Assembly (NCBI GenBank): GCA_002591705.1
Contig: PAAB01000072.1
Location: 1 to 15,437 of the forward strand
Source: Phycisphaerae bacterium
Lineage (GTDB): Bacteria > Planctomycetota > Phycisphaerae > Phycisphaerales > SM1A02
Length of the DNA stretch: 15,437 bases
Direction: 5' to 3'
The stretch's first letter is position 1. Each line of letters begins with the position of its first letter. The translations under genes were made by a program, and so were the position numbers. Shown here piece after piece: positions 1 through 6,133 of the stretch. Below the pieces are notes generated by a model. That model worked only from the letters and a program-made list of their open reading frames with translations. It made no database searches and was not told the origin of the DNA.

Positions 1-84
1 CAGAAGCAGAAGCAGAAGCAGAAGCAGAAGCAGAAGCAGAAGCAGAAGCAGAAGCAGAAGCAGAAGCAGAAGCAGAAGCAGAAG
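1..84 (+). repeat. Tandem hexamer (CAGAAG)14, cut by the window edge
   Basis: Fourteen perfect copies of CAGAAG run from the first base to 84 and end at CCGCCG. In the frame of the downstream gene they encode (Glu-Ala)n, an acidic, helix-prone linker. Because the unit is six bases, copy number can change without a frameshift. The true length is unknown because the array begins at or before the window edge. Confidence 0.97.
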
Positions 85-704
85 CCGCCGACGCTAAAGC
101 GAAAAAGGAGTTCAACAATTTATCTGTTGGTGATTCTATAAGATGTGGTAATGGAACATCTAAAATATACAGAAAAATGTCGGAAAATGTAATAAGACAT
201 TATCCAAATCCAAGTATAGCAAGTTCTTGGAACAGTTCATGGAATAAAAATATCAGAACATTGGGAAGATGTGGTGATTGGGTGACTATAGGTCGACAAT
301 TGTCTGCCAAGACAACAAATATAAACCAAGAACCACAAATGATCAGTTTAAAAGGTGGTCGAAATAATTTATATTGTGCTGATGATAGTGATGATGTTAT
401 GCGATGTAATAGAAAAAATCTGGGTAAATGGGAGAAGTTTACGTTGCAGTATCTAGGAGGAGGTAAATACGCTTTACAAGGTGGTAGAAATGGTAAGTGG
501 TGTGCCGATGAAGGTGACAAAATCAAATGTAATAGAAATAAAGTAGCTCCTTGGGAGAGATTTACGTTGCAGCATCAAGGAGGAAATAAATATGCTTTAA
601 AAGGTGGTAGAAATGGTAAGTGGTGTGCGGATGAAGGTGACAAAATCAAATGTGATAGAGATAAAATACAAGGTTGGGAGAAATTTACATTAGACTATAT
701 ATAA
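3..704 (+). CDS. Partial gene: Glu-Ala repeat plus fascin-like beta-trefoil C-terminus
   Basis: The reading frame is open from the left edge, so the gene starts outside the window; the first ATG inside it (177) lies mid-domain and is not the likely start. In-window residues 1-28 are an alternating Glu-Ala tract encoded by the CAGAAG hexamer. Residues 40-100 contain HYPNPSIASSWN, a motif I recall from other giant-virus proteins. Residues 113-233 are three repeats of about 41 residues with the pattern KYxLxGGRNGKWCADEGDKIKCxRxK...WExFTL. Three such units and the ADxxxxxxxxR...WExFxL signature match the fascin/actin-crosslinking type of beta-trefoil. Each repeat has two cysteines nine residues apart, which could bond or bind metal. 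Repeats 2 and 3 are nearly identical in DNA, suggesting recent duplication or gene conversion. Fascin-like trefoils bind actin or glycans; the viral role is unknown. A fibre or surface protein is possible but is inference. Confidence 0.8.
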   Translation, partial: EAEAEAEAEAEAEAEAEAEAEAEAEAEAADAKAKKEFNNLSVGDSIRCGNGTSKIYRKMSENVIRHYPNPSIASSWNSSWNKNIRTLGRCGDWVTIGRQLSAKTTNINQEPQMISLKGGRNNLYCADDSDDVMRCNRKNLGKWEKFTLQYLGGGKYALQGGRNGKWCADEGDKIKCNRNKVAPWERFTLQHQGGNKYALKGGRNGKWCADEGDKIKCDRDKIQGWEKFTLDYI

Positions 705-760
705 TTCTCATGACGACTCTGTCGAAGAATCATTAAAACCCCCATTATCACAATTATGTA

Positions 761-804
761 GTTTGAGTTCTGTATTTGTATGCGTTAATACAAATGCCTC
801 AAAC
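761..804 (+). terminator. Hairpin, likely mRNA 3' end of the beta-trefoil gene
   Basis: GTTTGAG (761-767) pairs with CTCAAAC (798-804). After a four-base bulge (768-771), GTATTTGTAT (772-781) pairs with ATACAAATGC (788-797, one G-T wobble), closing a six-base loop. The structure starts 57 nt after the stop at 704. In Mimivirus, transcripts are cut and polyadenylated at such intergenic palindromes; assigning that role here is inference. Confidence 0.7.
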
Positions 805-833
805 AGGTGACTACCATGTAAATATTATATTTT

Positions 834-841
834 AAAATTGA
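834..841 (+). promoter_or_regulatory. AAAATTGA early-promoter box of the deoxynucleoside kinase
   Basis: This is an exact match to the Mimivirus early-gene octamer, with 39 nt between it and the ATG at 881. It sits in the 176-base gap 705-880, which otherwise holds only the upstream hairpin. Confidence 0.85.
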
Positions 842-880
842 TGTATTTTTGTTATTATAATCTCAATAATAACAAAACTG

Positions 881-1531
881 ATGCCCAAGATAATTTCAAT
901 CGAGGGAAATATCGGTTCTGGAAAATCAAGTCTTGTTGAAGCAATGCGTGAAAAATATTCAACACATCCTGATATATGCTTTCTTCAGGAACCTGTTGAA
1001 GAATGGAAACAAGTAAAGGATTCAAATGAAATGACAATTATCGAGAAATATTACGCAAATCAAAATAAATATGCGTTTTCGTTTCAAATGATGGCCTATA
1101 TCTCACGCCTTGCGCAATTACGCCGCGCAATAAAGAAGGGGTATCGCATAATCGTAACAGAGAGGTGCGTGTATACTGATAAAATGGTCTTTGCAAAGAT
1201 GCTGTATACTGATAATAAAATCGAAAATGTCGAGTATCAAATTTATAACAAATGGTTTTCTGAATTCATTGACGAAATTCCTGAATTTAGATACGTTTAT
1301 CTTCACACTTCACCAACTGTTGCATACAATCGCGTAAATAAACGCGCTCGTCAAGGAGAAGAAAATATTCAGCTTGACTATTTACAAAAGTGTCACGGTT
1401 ATCATGAACACTGGTTGTCTAAAATGCCAAATGAAAATATTCTGATTTTAAAAGGAGACGTTGACACCGATGAATTTCCTGAACAAAAAAATCTCTGGAT
1501 TAACACAATATTCAATTATATTGAAAAGTAA
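881..1531 (+). CDS. Deoxynucleoside kinase (dNK/thymidine kinase 2-like)
   Basis: This 216-residue protein phosphorylates deoxynucleosides using NTP, salvaging dNTP precursors for viral DNA synthesis in the cytoplasm. Residues 9-16 form the P-loop GNIGSGKS. The nucleoside-site motif QEPVEEW lies at 36-42, and TERCVYTDKMVF (93-104) corresponds to the DRS/ERS motif, with Cys replacing the usual Ser. The lid KRARQGEE (154-161) is followed by LDYLQKCHGYHEHWL, typical of the dNK family. The length is normal for the family. The ATG at 881 follows an AAAATTGA box by 39 nt, so early expression is expected, and the ribonucleotide reductase in this window serves the same dNTP pool. The substrate (thymidine, purine or broad) cannot be told from the sequence. 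The gene ends five bases before the convergent rhodanese-like gene. Confidence 0.92.
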   Translation: MPKIISIEGNIGSGKSSLVEAMREKYSTHPDICFLQEPVEEWKQVKDSNEMTIIEKYYANQNKYAFSFQMMAYISRLAQLRRAIKKGYRIIVTERCVYTDKMVFAKMLYTDNKIENVEYQIYNKWFSEFIDEIPEFRYVYLHTSPTVAYNRVNKRARQGEENIQLDYLQKCHGYHEHWLSKMPNENILILKGDVDTDEFPEQKNLWINTIFNYIEK

Positions 1532-1536
1532 AACCA

Positions 1537-1962
1537 TCATGATTCCAATAGTTTACTAAAATTAATTTTTCTTCTTCCTTTAAATTTAAGCAAATCATTT
1601 TCTTGAGTCGTGGTGGGGAATAATTCCTTTCCATAAATGTCTTGTAACAACAGCCATTCAAACATACCGCCCATATACACATGAACATCTGTAAATCCAA
1701 GCTTAATAAGTTGATTATACTTTGTAGCCAAGGTCTCGTCACAAGAGTTTTCTCCGTAAATCACTATACGAATGCTACAATGATTTCCACATGAAAGTGA
1801 ACGATTTAACACAGAAACCTCTTCTGATGCACTAAGAGTACCAGTCAACAAACATTGCTGTCGTTCGCTACAAAGGGTACTTATAATAACGGCATCTCTA
1901 TTTTTAATGATACACTGCATGTCTTCAAAATTAATTTTGTTGAGAGAAATAGAACTCCCCAT
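1537..1962 (-). CDS. Rhodanese-like protein with myristoylation signal
   Basis: I start this 141-residue protein at the ATG ending at 1962; a longer frame needs a GTG start and overlaps the neighbouring gene. The fold is rhodanese-like: strand IRIVIY (64-69), an active-site loop, then LIKLGFTDVHVYMGGMFEWL (85-104) and LQDIYGKELFPTT. I recall the GGxFEWLxLQDIYG ending from a family common in giant viruses. The loop residue that is the catalytic cysteine in true sulfurtransferases is Gly70 (YGENSCDE), although Cys74 lies within the loop. The protein may therefore be catalytically dead or use a shifted cysteine. The N-terminus MGSSIS fits N-myristoylation (Gly2, Ser6), suggesting attachment to a membrane or to the virion. 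The start is preceded by TATA, giving TATAATG. Confidence 0.8.
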   Translation of the reverse strand: MGSSISLNKINFEDMQCIIKNRDAVIISTLCSERQQCLLTGTLSASEEVSVLNRSLSCGNHCSIRIVIYGENSCDETLATKYNQLIKLGFTDVHVYMGGMFEWLLLQDIYGKELFPTTTQENDLLKFKGRRKINFSKLLES

Positions 1963-1966
1963 TATA
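1963..1966 (-). promoter_or_regulatory. TATAATG start-proximal motif
   Basis: On the minus strand the rhodanese-like start reads CTTTATAATG. The same TATAATG overlap of the start codon occurs at 2923, 3518 and 5536. A late-promoter role is inferred by analogy with poxvirus TAAATG. Confidence 0.35.
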
Positions 1967-2005
1967 AAGATTTTACTTATAACATTTAAACTATAAAATA
2001 TATAA

Positions 2006-2557
2006 TCAATCAAACTTAATCTCAATCGAAACCGTTTCTTTTTTAATACTCTTAGATGCCGAAACGGATAATTCTTCGCGTTTTTTACGCGTTTTTGATC
2101 CAGTTCCTGAAGTAGAAACACGACGTTTCGACGTGCTGTTACGACTATTCATATCATTTTCAATATCACTGTAATTGTTGCTGATGTATTTAATAACATC
2201 ATTCTCCAATGCCCATTTGAAAAAGTTCAATTGCCCTAACGTAGTTTGTATAAATTTTCCTTCCTTGTAAGGAATTGTAATCCGGTCCCATCTACAAAAT
2301 GGATCGAAACGTTTTTTTGAATAAGCACGCAGTTTGAGTTTATAGTCTGTGTAAACCTTAAACCTTGTCCCATCCTTCAAATTGTATACCGTAAATTTTT
2401 GCTTTGCATAGTTAGTCGCAAACCAATCGACAATGCGCAGTGATATGCTGGATTCACCATTAATTATATTTAACATCGTTTCCAAATTATTATCTTTGTT
2501 GTAAAATTTCAATAAATTATCTAACAAAAGACTATTTTGTGTGGTGTATGTAGACAT
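2006..2557 (-). CDS. Conserved giant-virus protein with basic C-terminal tail
   Basis: The 183-residue protein has a folded part at about 1-135 and a Ser/Thr/Lys/Arg-rich tail at 137-183 containing SKRRVS and TRKKREE, which look like nuclear-targeting or nucleic-acid-binding patches. The central string LRIVDWFATNYAKQ followed by KLRAYSKKRFDPFCRWDRI and TTLGQLNFFKWALENDVI resembles a family I remember as widespread in nucleocytoviruses with no assigned function. No catalytic motif is visible. It is the second gene in the minus-strand run, 43 bases upstream of the rhodanese-like gene. The start is the ATG at 2557, preceded by TTTTAAT. A DNA- or RNA-binding role is plausible but unproven. Confidence 0.82.
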   Translation of the reverse strand: MSTYTTQNSLLLDNLLKFYNKDNNLETMLNIINGESSISLRIVDWFATNYAKQKFTVYNLKDGTRFKVYTDYKLKLRAYSKKRFDPFCRWDRITIPYKEGKFIQTTLGQLNFFKWALENDVIKYISNNYSDIENDMNSRNSTSKRRVSTSGTGSKTRKKREELSVSASKSIKKETVSIEIKFD

Positions 2558-2617
2558 ATTAAAATACTATTCTACATTCGGTTTAAATTATTATTGTTGA
2601 AGTATTATTTCAAACAC

Positions 2618-2923
2618 TTATCCATGAGAGCTGCGTGGCATCAAAAAATTTTGTTGAACGTCAAGATCTTCAAGATAATTAGTTTTGTCGAAAAAAGGAT
2701 TCTGACATCTTTGGCCTAATAAATCCCTCTCACTTATCTTATCATTCGCATCTTCACGTTTAGTGCTAGCTTCTCTAAATATGATTTCACTTTCGATTGA
2801 CTTATGCGTAGAGTTACACTCATTAGAAGTATCTACTTCTGTTTGTTCTTGTACATGCTTTGTTTTGTCCTCTTTCCTAGATTTTATCGCCTTGCTTCCG
2901 TTACTCCATGCGAGTTGTTCCAT
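2618..2923 (-). CDS. Small hydrophilic protein, conserved-looking C-terminus
   Basis: This 101-residue protein is highly charged and probably disordered over residues 1-65 (Lys, Glu, Ser, Thr rich). The C-terminal third, LLGQRCQNPFFDKTNYLEDL and then VQQNFLMPRSS, looks like a short linear domain. The pattern NPFxxxxNYxxDxxxQxxxLxP recalls C-termini of small giant-virus proteins, but I cannot name a family. The start is the ATG at 2923, directly preceded by TATATA. It lies in the same-strand run between the basic-tail protein and the HNH-like gene. Function is unknown; a small virion component is one possibility. Confidence 0.65.
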   Translation of the reverse strand: MEQLAWSNGSKAIKSRKEDKTKHVQEQTEVDTSNECNSTHKSIESEIIFREASTKREDANDKISERDLLGQRCQNPFFDKTNYLEDLDVQQNFLMPRSSHG

Positions 2924-2929
2924 TATATA
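2924..2929 (-). promoter_or_regulatory. TATATAATG start-proximal motif
   Basis: TATATA directly abuts the ATG of the gene starting at 2923. The identical nine bases occur at the starts at 3518 and 5536. Confidence 0.4.
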
Positions 2930-2934
2930 AAGAT

Positions 2935-2971
2935 AGGTTTTAATCCTTAATAAAATAACGGATTAAAATCT
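2935..2971 (-). terminator. Hairpin, likely mRNA 3' end of the HNH-like gene
   Basis: AGGTTTTAATCC (2935-2946) pairs with GGATTAAAATCT (2960-2971): 12 pairs including one G-T wobble, with a 13-base loop. It lies about 40 nt past the minus-strand stop at 3012 and fits the Mimivirus hairpin rule for transcript ends. Confidence 0.75.
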
Positions 2972-3011
2972 TATTTGTTAATTAAATCTAACCAAACTAG
3001 ACAGTTATTAT

Positions 3012-3518
3012 TTATTTTGAATCCGATTTTGTGATTTTCAATTGTTTTGTAAACGTAAACTTGTCCGCGTCTAATATACGACGCTCGAGATTACATTTTA
3101 AGCAACATATTACCGTATTACTTGCACTATGACATAAATCGTTATCTAACCGATCTAATGTCCACTGCTGCCGGTCTCTTACACCAGTAAACAATACCTT
3201 CACTTTTCCTCGACAATAGTGACAAAGCAGCCTCGATGTTACAAGTTTTTCAATGACATTCTCTCTTGTGACCAGTTGTTTTTCATCAAATATCTGTTTT
3301 TTAACGTCTTGAGATTTATAACCTCTTATCTTACGAGCAATTTCCTGTGATACTTCATTTTCCATTGAATCACTATGTTCCATGTAAAACTTATTTACTA
3401 TTTCAACTTGTTCATTATGACTTGGCTCTTTGTATTTTGCTGAAGCCCTACTTGCCTTCCCCCTTTCCACACTCATTTGATCAATATTGTTTTTACCTGT
3501 AATCCTTATAGTTTTCAT
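3012..3518 (-). CDS. HNH-like treble-clef zinc protein
   Basis: This is a 168-residue protein. The N-terminal half (1-95) is charged and helical. Residues 99-143 carry the zinc module: CHYC (99-102), then WTLDRLDNDLCHSASNTVIC (119-138) and CLKCN (139-143). This matches the HNH/treble-clef arrangement with two CxxC-type knuckles around a beta-hairpin. The usual Asp-His of an active HNH nuclease appears as Leu-Asp-Arg, so activity is uncertain; His130 and Asn134 remain. I recall a nucleocytovirus family with the signature WTLxRxDN...HxxxNxVxxCLxCNLxRR that fits here. It may act on DNA or RNA, or only bind. The start is the ATG at 3518 in TATATAATG. A strong hairpin follows the stop. Confidence 0.8.
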   Translation of the reverse strand: MKTIRITGKNNIDQMSVERGKASRASAKYKEPSHNEQVEIVNKFYMEHSDSMENEVSQEIARKIRGYKSQDVKKQIFDEKQLVTRENVIEKLVTSRLLCHYCRGKVKVLFTGVRDRQQWTLDRLDNDLCHSASNTVICCLKCNLERRILDADKFTFTKQLKITKSDSK

Positions 3519-3524
3519 TATATA
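3519..3524 (-). promoter_or_regulatory. TATATAATG start-proximal motif
   Basis: TATATA immediately precedes the ATG at 3518, on the minus strand, as at 2923 and 5536. Confidence 0.4.
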
Positions 3525-3558
3525 CTTAACATCAATAAACTTTCAAAAACATTGACGT

Positions 3559-4149
3559 TCACTTTTTAGATTTGTCTTCAATGTTCTTGAAAAGGTCCTT
3601 GTTGTAAATAAGATTACCACTAGGTTTGTAACTGCTAATATCTTTGAAATCTTTTTTAGGGGCAACGGAAATTTTCTTAGAACGTTGAAACAATAACGAA
3701 TTGGGATCATCGGGTTCGTTATTTTGCCTTTCGACAACTTTTTTATCTATTTTATTTCCATAACCATCAACGTTATAACCGGTTTTCTTTTTAATTTCGT
3801 TACGAACATAAGATGGAATCCAATGCTGCCATGAAATTAGTAAAAGATTGGGATGCGTGTAACGAATCATAAATCCGTTATTTCGAAGTTCGTCGATACA
3901 ATAAGCAACACAAGCACCATGATCGAAATTTGGAACACCTATCATCATTTCTGGAACAAGAAACCAACAATATTGATGATTGATTTGTTGTCGTGATATT
4001 GTGTTAATACGATTGTGTATGCGCGCCAATATCTTCTTGTATGTATTGAGAGTATTTAGGTCGTGTTTCTTTTTACGCTCATACAAATCATCAAGATTCA
4101 CGCGTAAGTCTCCGTCTGTATCGTCTTTCAATGTAAATATAGTATCCAT
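3559..4149 (-). CDS. Conserved nucleocytovirus protein, DUF5759-like
   Basis: The protein has 196 residues. After an acidic start it has a helical stretch, TYKKILARIHNRINTISRQQ (36-55), and then a core QYCWFLVPEMMIGVPNFDHG (59-78), CVAYCIDELRNNGFMIRYTH (80-99), PNLLLISWQHWIP. This matches my memory of the family called DUF5759, found across Mimi-, Marseille- and related viruses; the name is from memory. The C-terminal third (about 115-196) is lysine-rich and probably disordered. No enzymatic residues are evident. The pattern 'hydrophobic strand, VPE, ISW' suggests a compact mixed alpha/beta domain. The gene faces the patatin gene head-to-head across a 60-base gap. The start is the ATG at 4149; TCTATAAAG about 13-20 nt upstream contains the TCTA tetramer known from late promoters of Cafeteria roenbergensis virus. 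Confidence 0.8.
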   Translation of the reverse strand: MDTIFTLKDDTDGDLRVNLDDLYERKKKHDLNTLNTYKKILARIHNRINTISRQQINHQYCWFLVPEMMIGVPNFDHGACVAYCIDELRNNGFMIRYTHPNLLLISWQHWIPSYVRNEIKKKTGYNVDGYGNKIDKKVVERQNNEPDDPNSLLFQRSKKISVAPKKDFKDISSYKPSGNLIYNKDLFKNIEDKSKK

Positions 4150-4209
4150 GATAAAATCTTTATAGAAAAAAACTTATTAAATATCACGCTCTTTACTTAA
4201 TTAGTTTTA

Positions 4210-5121
4210 ATGGTAGATATACAACATTTGGTAATGAGTGGTGGAGGACCAGCCGGTTTTCTCACATATGGCGCAGCACGTTACTTGGCTAAAGAGGGGT
4301 TTTGGAATCTACAAAACATTAAATCAATATACGGAACTTCCATCGGTTCATTTATGGGAGTAGTAATTTCACTTGGTTATGAATGGGAATGGCTTGATGA
4401 CTATTTTATTAAGCGTCCGTGGAACAAGCTTATTCATCTCGATCCACTCTCATTTGTCGAAGTGTACCATAAAAAGGGATTGTTAAACATTGAATTTATC
4501 GAAAAAACAATTTCACCACTTTTTACTGCAAAGGGTCTCAGTGCCAATGTCACTATGAAGGAACTATTTGATTTCAATGGTATTAACATTCACATTTATA
4601 CAACAGAAATTAACGGATATAATTTGTCAAAGGTATGTATATCGCACAAAAGTCATCCCGACTTACCTTTGATAAACGCTTTGGCAATGAGCATGGCATT
4701 TCCGTTTGCCTTCAGTCCAGTTTGTATAGATAATAAATGCTATATTGACGGAGGTCTCTTAAATAATTATCCACTTCGTGACTGCATCAAAGAAACAAAA
4801 TGTGACGAAAATGAAATATTGTCTTTCAAAAATATATGGATTCTAGATGATTGTAAAGTAAGCGAAGAATCCAATGTATTTGATTTTTTATTGGTAATTC
4901 TTCGAAAAATGAAGAGAGAAATAGATACCGAAGATGAACAAGGAGAGATTAAAAATACAGTAAGATGTGTAATCGAAGACCTTGATGGATTACCTTCTTG
5001 GATGAACGCACTTTCTACCGAAACACTTCGCATCAAGCTAATTGAAAAAGGCGAGGTTTATGCGAAAATGTTTTTAACTTACTTAGAAACTGCTCAACAA
5101 GATAAAATTAAATCGACGTAG
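4210..5121 (+). CDS. Patatin-like phospholipase
   Basis: This is a 303-residue lipid acyl hydrolase of the patatin/cPLA2 fold, expected to cleave phospholipid acyl esters. All three motifs are present: the oxyanion loop SGGGPAG (10-16), the nucleophile elbow GTSIG (42-46, Ser44) and the catalytic Asp in YIDGG (Asp180). The spacing is that of an intact catalytic dyad, so activity is likely. There is no signal peptide or membrane segment, so it should act in the cytoplasm or inside the virion. In viruses such enzymes are thought to help remodel or escape membranes; that role here is inference. The start is the ATG at 4210 after TTTTAATG. Its last 14 bases overlap the 3' end of the convergent thioredoxin gene. 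Confidence 0.93.
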   Translation: MVDIQHLVMSGGGPAGFLTYGAARYLAKEGFWNLQNIKSIYGTSIGSFMGVVISLGYEWEWLDDYFIKRPWNKLIHLDPLSFVEVYHKKGLLNIEFIEKTISPLFTAKGLSANVTMKELFDFNGINIHIYTTEINGYNLSKVCISHKSHPDLPLINALAMSMAFPFAFSPVCIDNKCYIDGGLLNNYPLRDCIKETKCDENEILSFKNIWILDDCKVSEESNVFDFLLVILRKMKREIDTEDEQGEIKNTVRCVIEDLDGLPSWMNALSTETLRIKLIEKGEVYAKMFLTYLETAQQDKIKST

Positions 5122-5536
5122 AGAGAAATTCATTAAGGGTGTCCAAATCAGGTTTAGCATCATATTCAATTATTTTTTTTCCATCAACTAATTTGATTGT
5201 TGGATATCCTTCGACGGCAAATTTCTCTGCTGTCTCGGTATCTTTTTCACAGTCAACTTCAAAATAATTTATTTGTTTACCATTTACTGTTTTCACTTCA
5301 TCCTTTAACTTGTTCCATATCGGAAACGCAGTCTTACAGTGAGGACACCAAGATGTATAGAAAAAATACAAGTGTACAAAAGCGGAATCTTTATCCAAAG
5401 AAAATTCTTTATTTGCAATATATGAAGGTTTTCGCACATACCACATATAAACACCAAAACTGATGCCTAAAAGGCACACAACGAACAATGAAATCAATAC
5501 AGCCTTCTTAGATGGAACATACTTTTTATAATTCAT
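5108..5536 (-). CDS. Membrane-anchored thioredoxin
   Basis: The protein has 142 residues. A single membrane segment (about 11-33) follows a short basic N-terminus and would anchor the protein with the thioredoxin domain in either cytoplasm or lumen. The domain has strand VHLYFFYT, active site WCPHC (Cys64, Cys67), VDCEKD (95-100) and the cis-proline loop GYPTIKL (Pro112). It catalyses thiol-disulfide exchange; the Pro-His pair between the cysteines, as in protein disulfide isomerase (CGHC) and DsbA (CPHC), favours an oxidising or isomerising role. An Erv1-like oxidase 600 bases away is a plausible partner. The start is the ATG at 5536 within TATATAATG. The 3' end overlaps the patatin gene by 14 bases. 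Confidence 0.93.
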   Translation of the reverse strand: MNYKKYVPSKKAVLISLFVVCLLGISFGVYMWYVRKPSYIANKEFSLDKDSAFVHLYFFYTSWCPHCKTAFPIWNKLKDEVKTVNGKQINYFEVDCEKDTETAEKFAVEGYPTIKLVDGKKIIEYDAKPDLDTLNEFLSTSI

Positions 5537-5542
5537 TATATA
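5537..5542 (-). promoter_or_regulatory. TATATAATG start-proximal motif
   Basis: TATATA abuts the thioredoxin ATG on the minus strand, identical to the starts at 2923 and 3518. Confidence 0.4.
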
Positions 5543-5626
5543 GTATGACAGAATAATATATCAATAACAATTAAACGAAAATTGTGTTTAAAGGTAATAA
5601 CATATAACTATCTGAAGAATATACAC

Positions 5627-5842
5627 ATGTTATTCAGAAGCAAAAACGGAAAATATGTTGAAATAATTCGACTGGATTTTTCATCTGATGAAGAATATTA
5701 TAAGGTTGTAGCCAAAACAAAAGGTTTCCCCCTCAAAGTCATACTAGATGATCCAGAAGAGCGTATTATGAATGCTATTCAAACTAATATTGTAAATATA
5801 AGAAAGCATACAAATACTCCTAATACAAATGTTAATAGATAG
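5627..5842 (+). CDS. Small giant-virus-type protein of unknown function
   Basis: I start this 71-residue protein at the ATG at 5627 (MLFRSKNGKY); the in-frame extension upstream needs a TTG. The stretch GKYVEIIRLDFSSDEEYYKV resembles small proteins I have seen in mimivirus relatives that begin 'M(F/L)(F/Y)RS..G..IEI.R.DF..D..YY'. No motif reveals a function. The C-terminal 20 residues (Asn/Thr/Lys rich) lie in the 64-base tail-to-tail overlap with the membrane-protein gene on the other strand. That overlap is unusually long for this window, so either the extreme C-terminus is under weak constraint or one of the two genes is shorter than drawn. It diverges from the thioredoxin gene across 90 bases. 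Confidence 0.62.
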   Translation: MLFRSKNGKYVEIIRLDFSSDEEYYKVVAKTKGFPLKVILDDPEERIMNAIQTNIVNIRKHTNTPNTNVNR

Positions 5843-6108
5843 CTCAGTAATGCGTTGTTTCTAAACTCACTCAAGTGTTCGTCATCAAAAATGTTGGGAA
5901 TATTTTGAATTAACGAGTTTGTTTCGGTAAAATTAATTACGAGAACATACAATAAAATTACAACTGTGATCACTTTCACTAAACCTAATGTGCGCAACGG
6001 TATGGGGTATGACATTGAAGCAACTAAAAATAAAAGTGAAAATGCTGTTAGTCCGCAAACGTTTTTAGTATTTTCAGAAAACGTGTGAAACGGTGTTTTG
6101 TCGTTCAT
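5779..6108 (-). CDS. Three-pass membrane protein, unknown
   Basis: This 109-residue protein has three predicted membrane segments at about 18-35, 41-61 and 86-108, with a polar acidic loop (NIFDDEHLSEFRNN, 72-85) between the second and third. The segments are well formed and the protein ends inside the third, which supports a real gene rather than a chance frame. No family is recognised; small multi-pass proteins of this size are common in the internal membrane of nucleocytovirus particles. It starts only 25 bases from the divergent sulfhydryl oxidase start and overlaps the small gene at 5627-5842 by 64 bases at its 3' end. Its location in the redox and membrane cluster suggests a virion membrane component (inference). 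Confidence 0.72.
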   Translation of the reverse strand: MNDKTPFHTFSENTKNVCGLTAFSLLFLVASMSYPIPLRTLGLVKVITVVILLYVLVINFTETNSLIQNIPNIFDDEHLSEFRNNALLSYLLTFVLGVFVCFLIFTILV

Positions 6109-6133
6109 AATTATATTCTAATGTTATTTTAAT
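6109..6133. promoter_or_regulatory. 25-base divergent promoter region
   Basis: Only 25 bases separate the start codons of the membrane protein (-) and the sulfhydryl oxidase (+). The region is almost all A and T. On the plus strand TCTA (6117-6120) lies 13 nt before the ATG at 6134, reminiscent of the late-promoter tetramer of Cafeteria roenbergensis virus. Any promoter must overlap for both genes. Confidence 0.4.

Noticed and set aside
1..84. Possible CRISPR-like or regulatory array in the CAGAAG repeat
   Set aside because: There are no spacers; it is a simple hexamer in frame with a coding region.
200..526. 108-residue minus-strand frame
   Set aside because: It is antisense to the trefoil repeats, and its apparent composition mirrors them.
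1558..1569. AAAATTAATTTT palindrome as a terminator
   Set aside because: It lies inside the rhodanese-like coding region and is low-complexity AT sequence without a loop.
2005..2121. Longer N-terminus for the rhodanese-like protein
   Set aside because: It needs a GTG start and overlaps the preceding gene; the ATG at 1962 gives a clean MGSSIS start.
5582..5626. Upstream extension of the 71-residue protein
   Set aside because: It depends on a TTG start, and the family-like sequence begins at the ATG at 5627.
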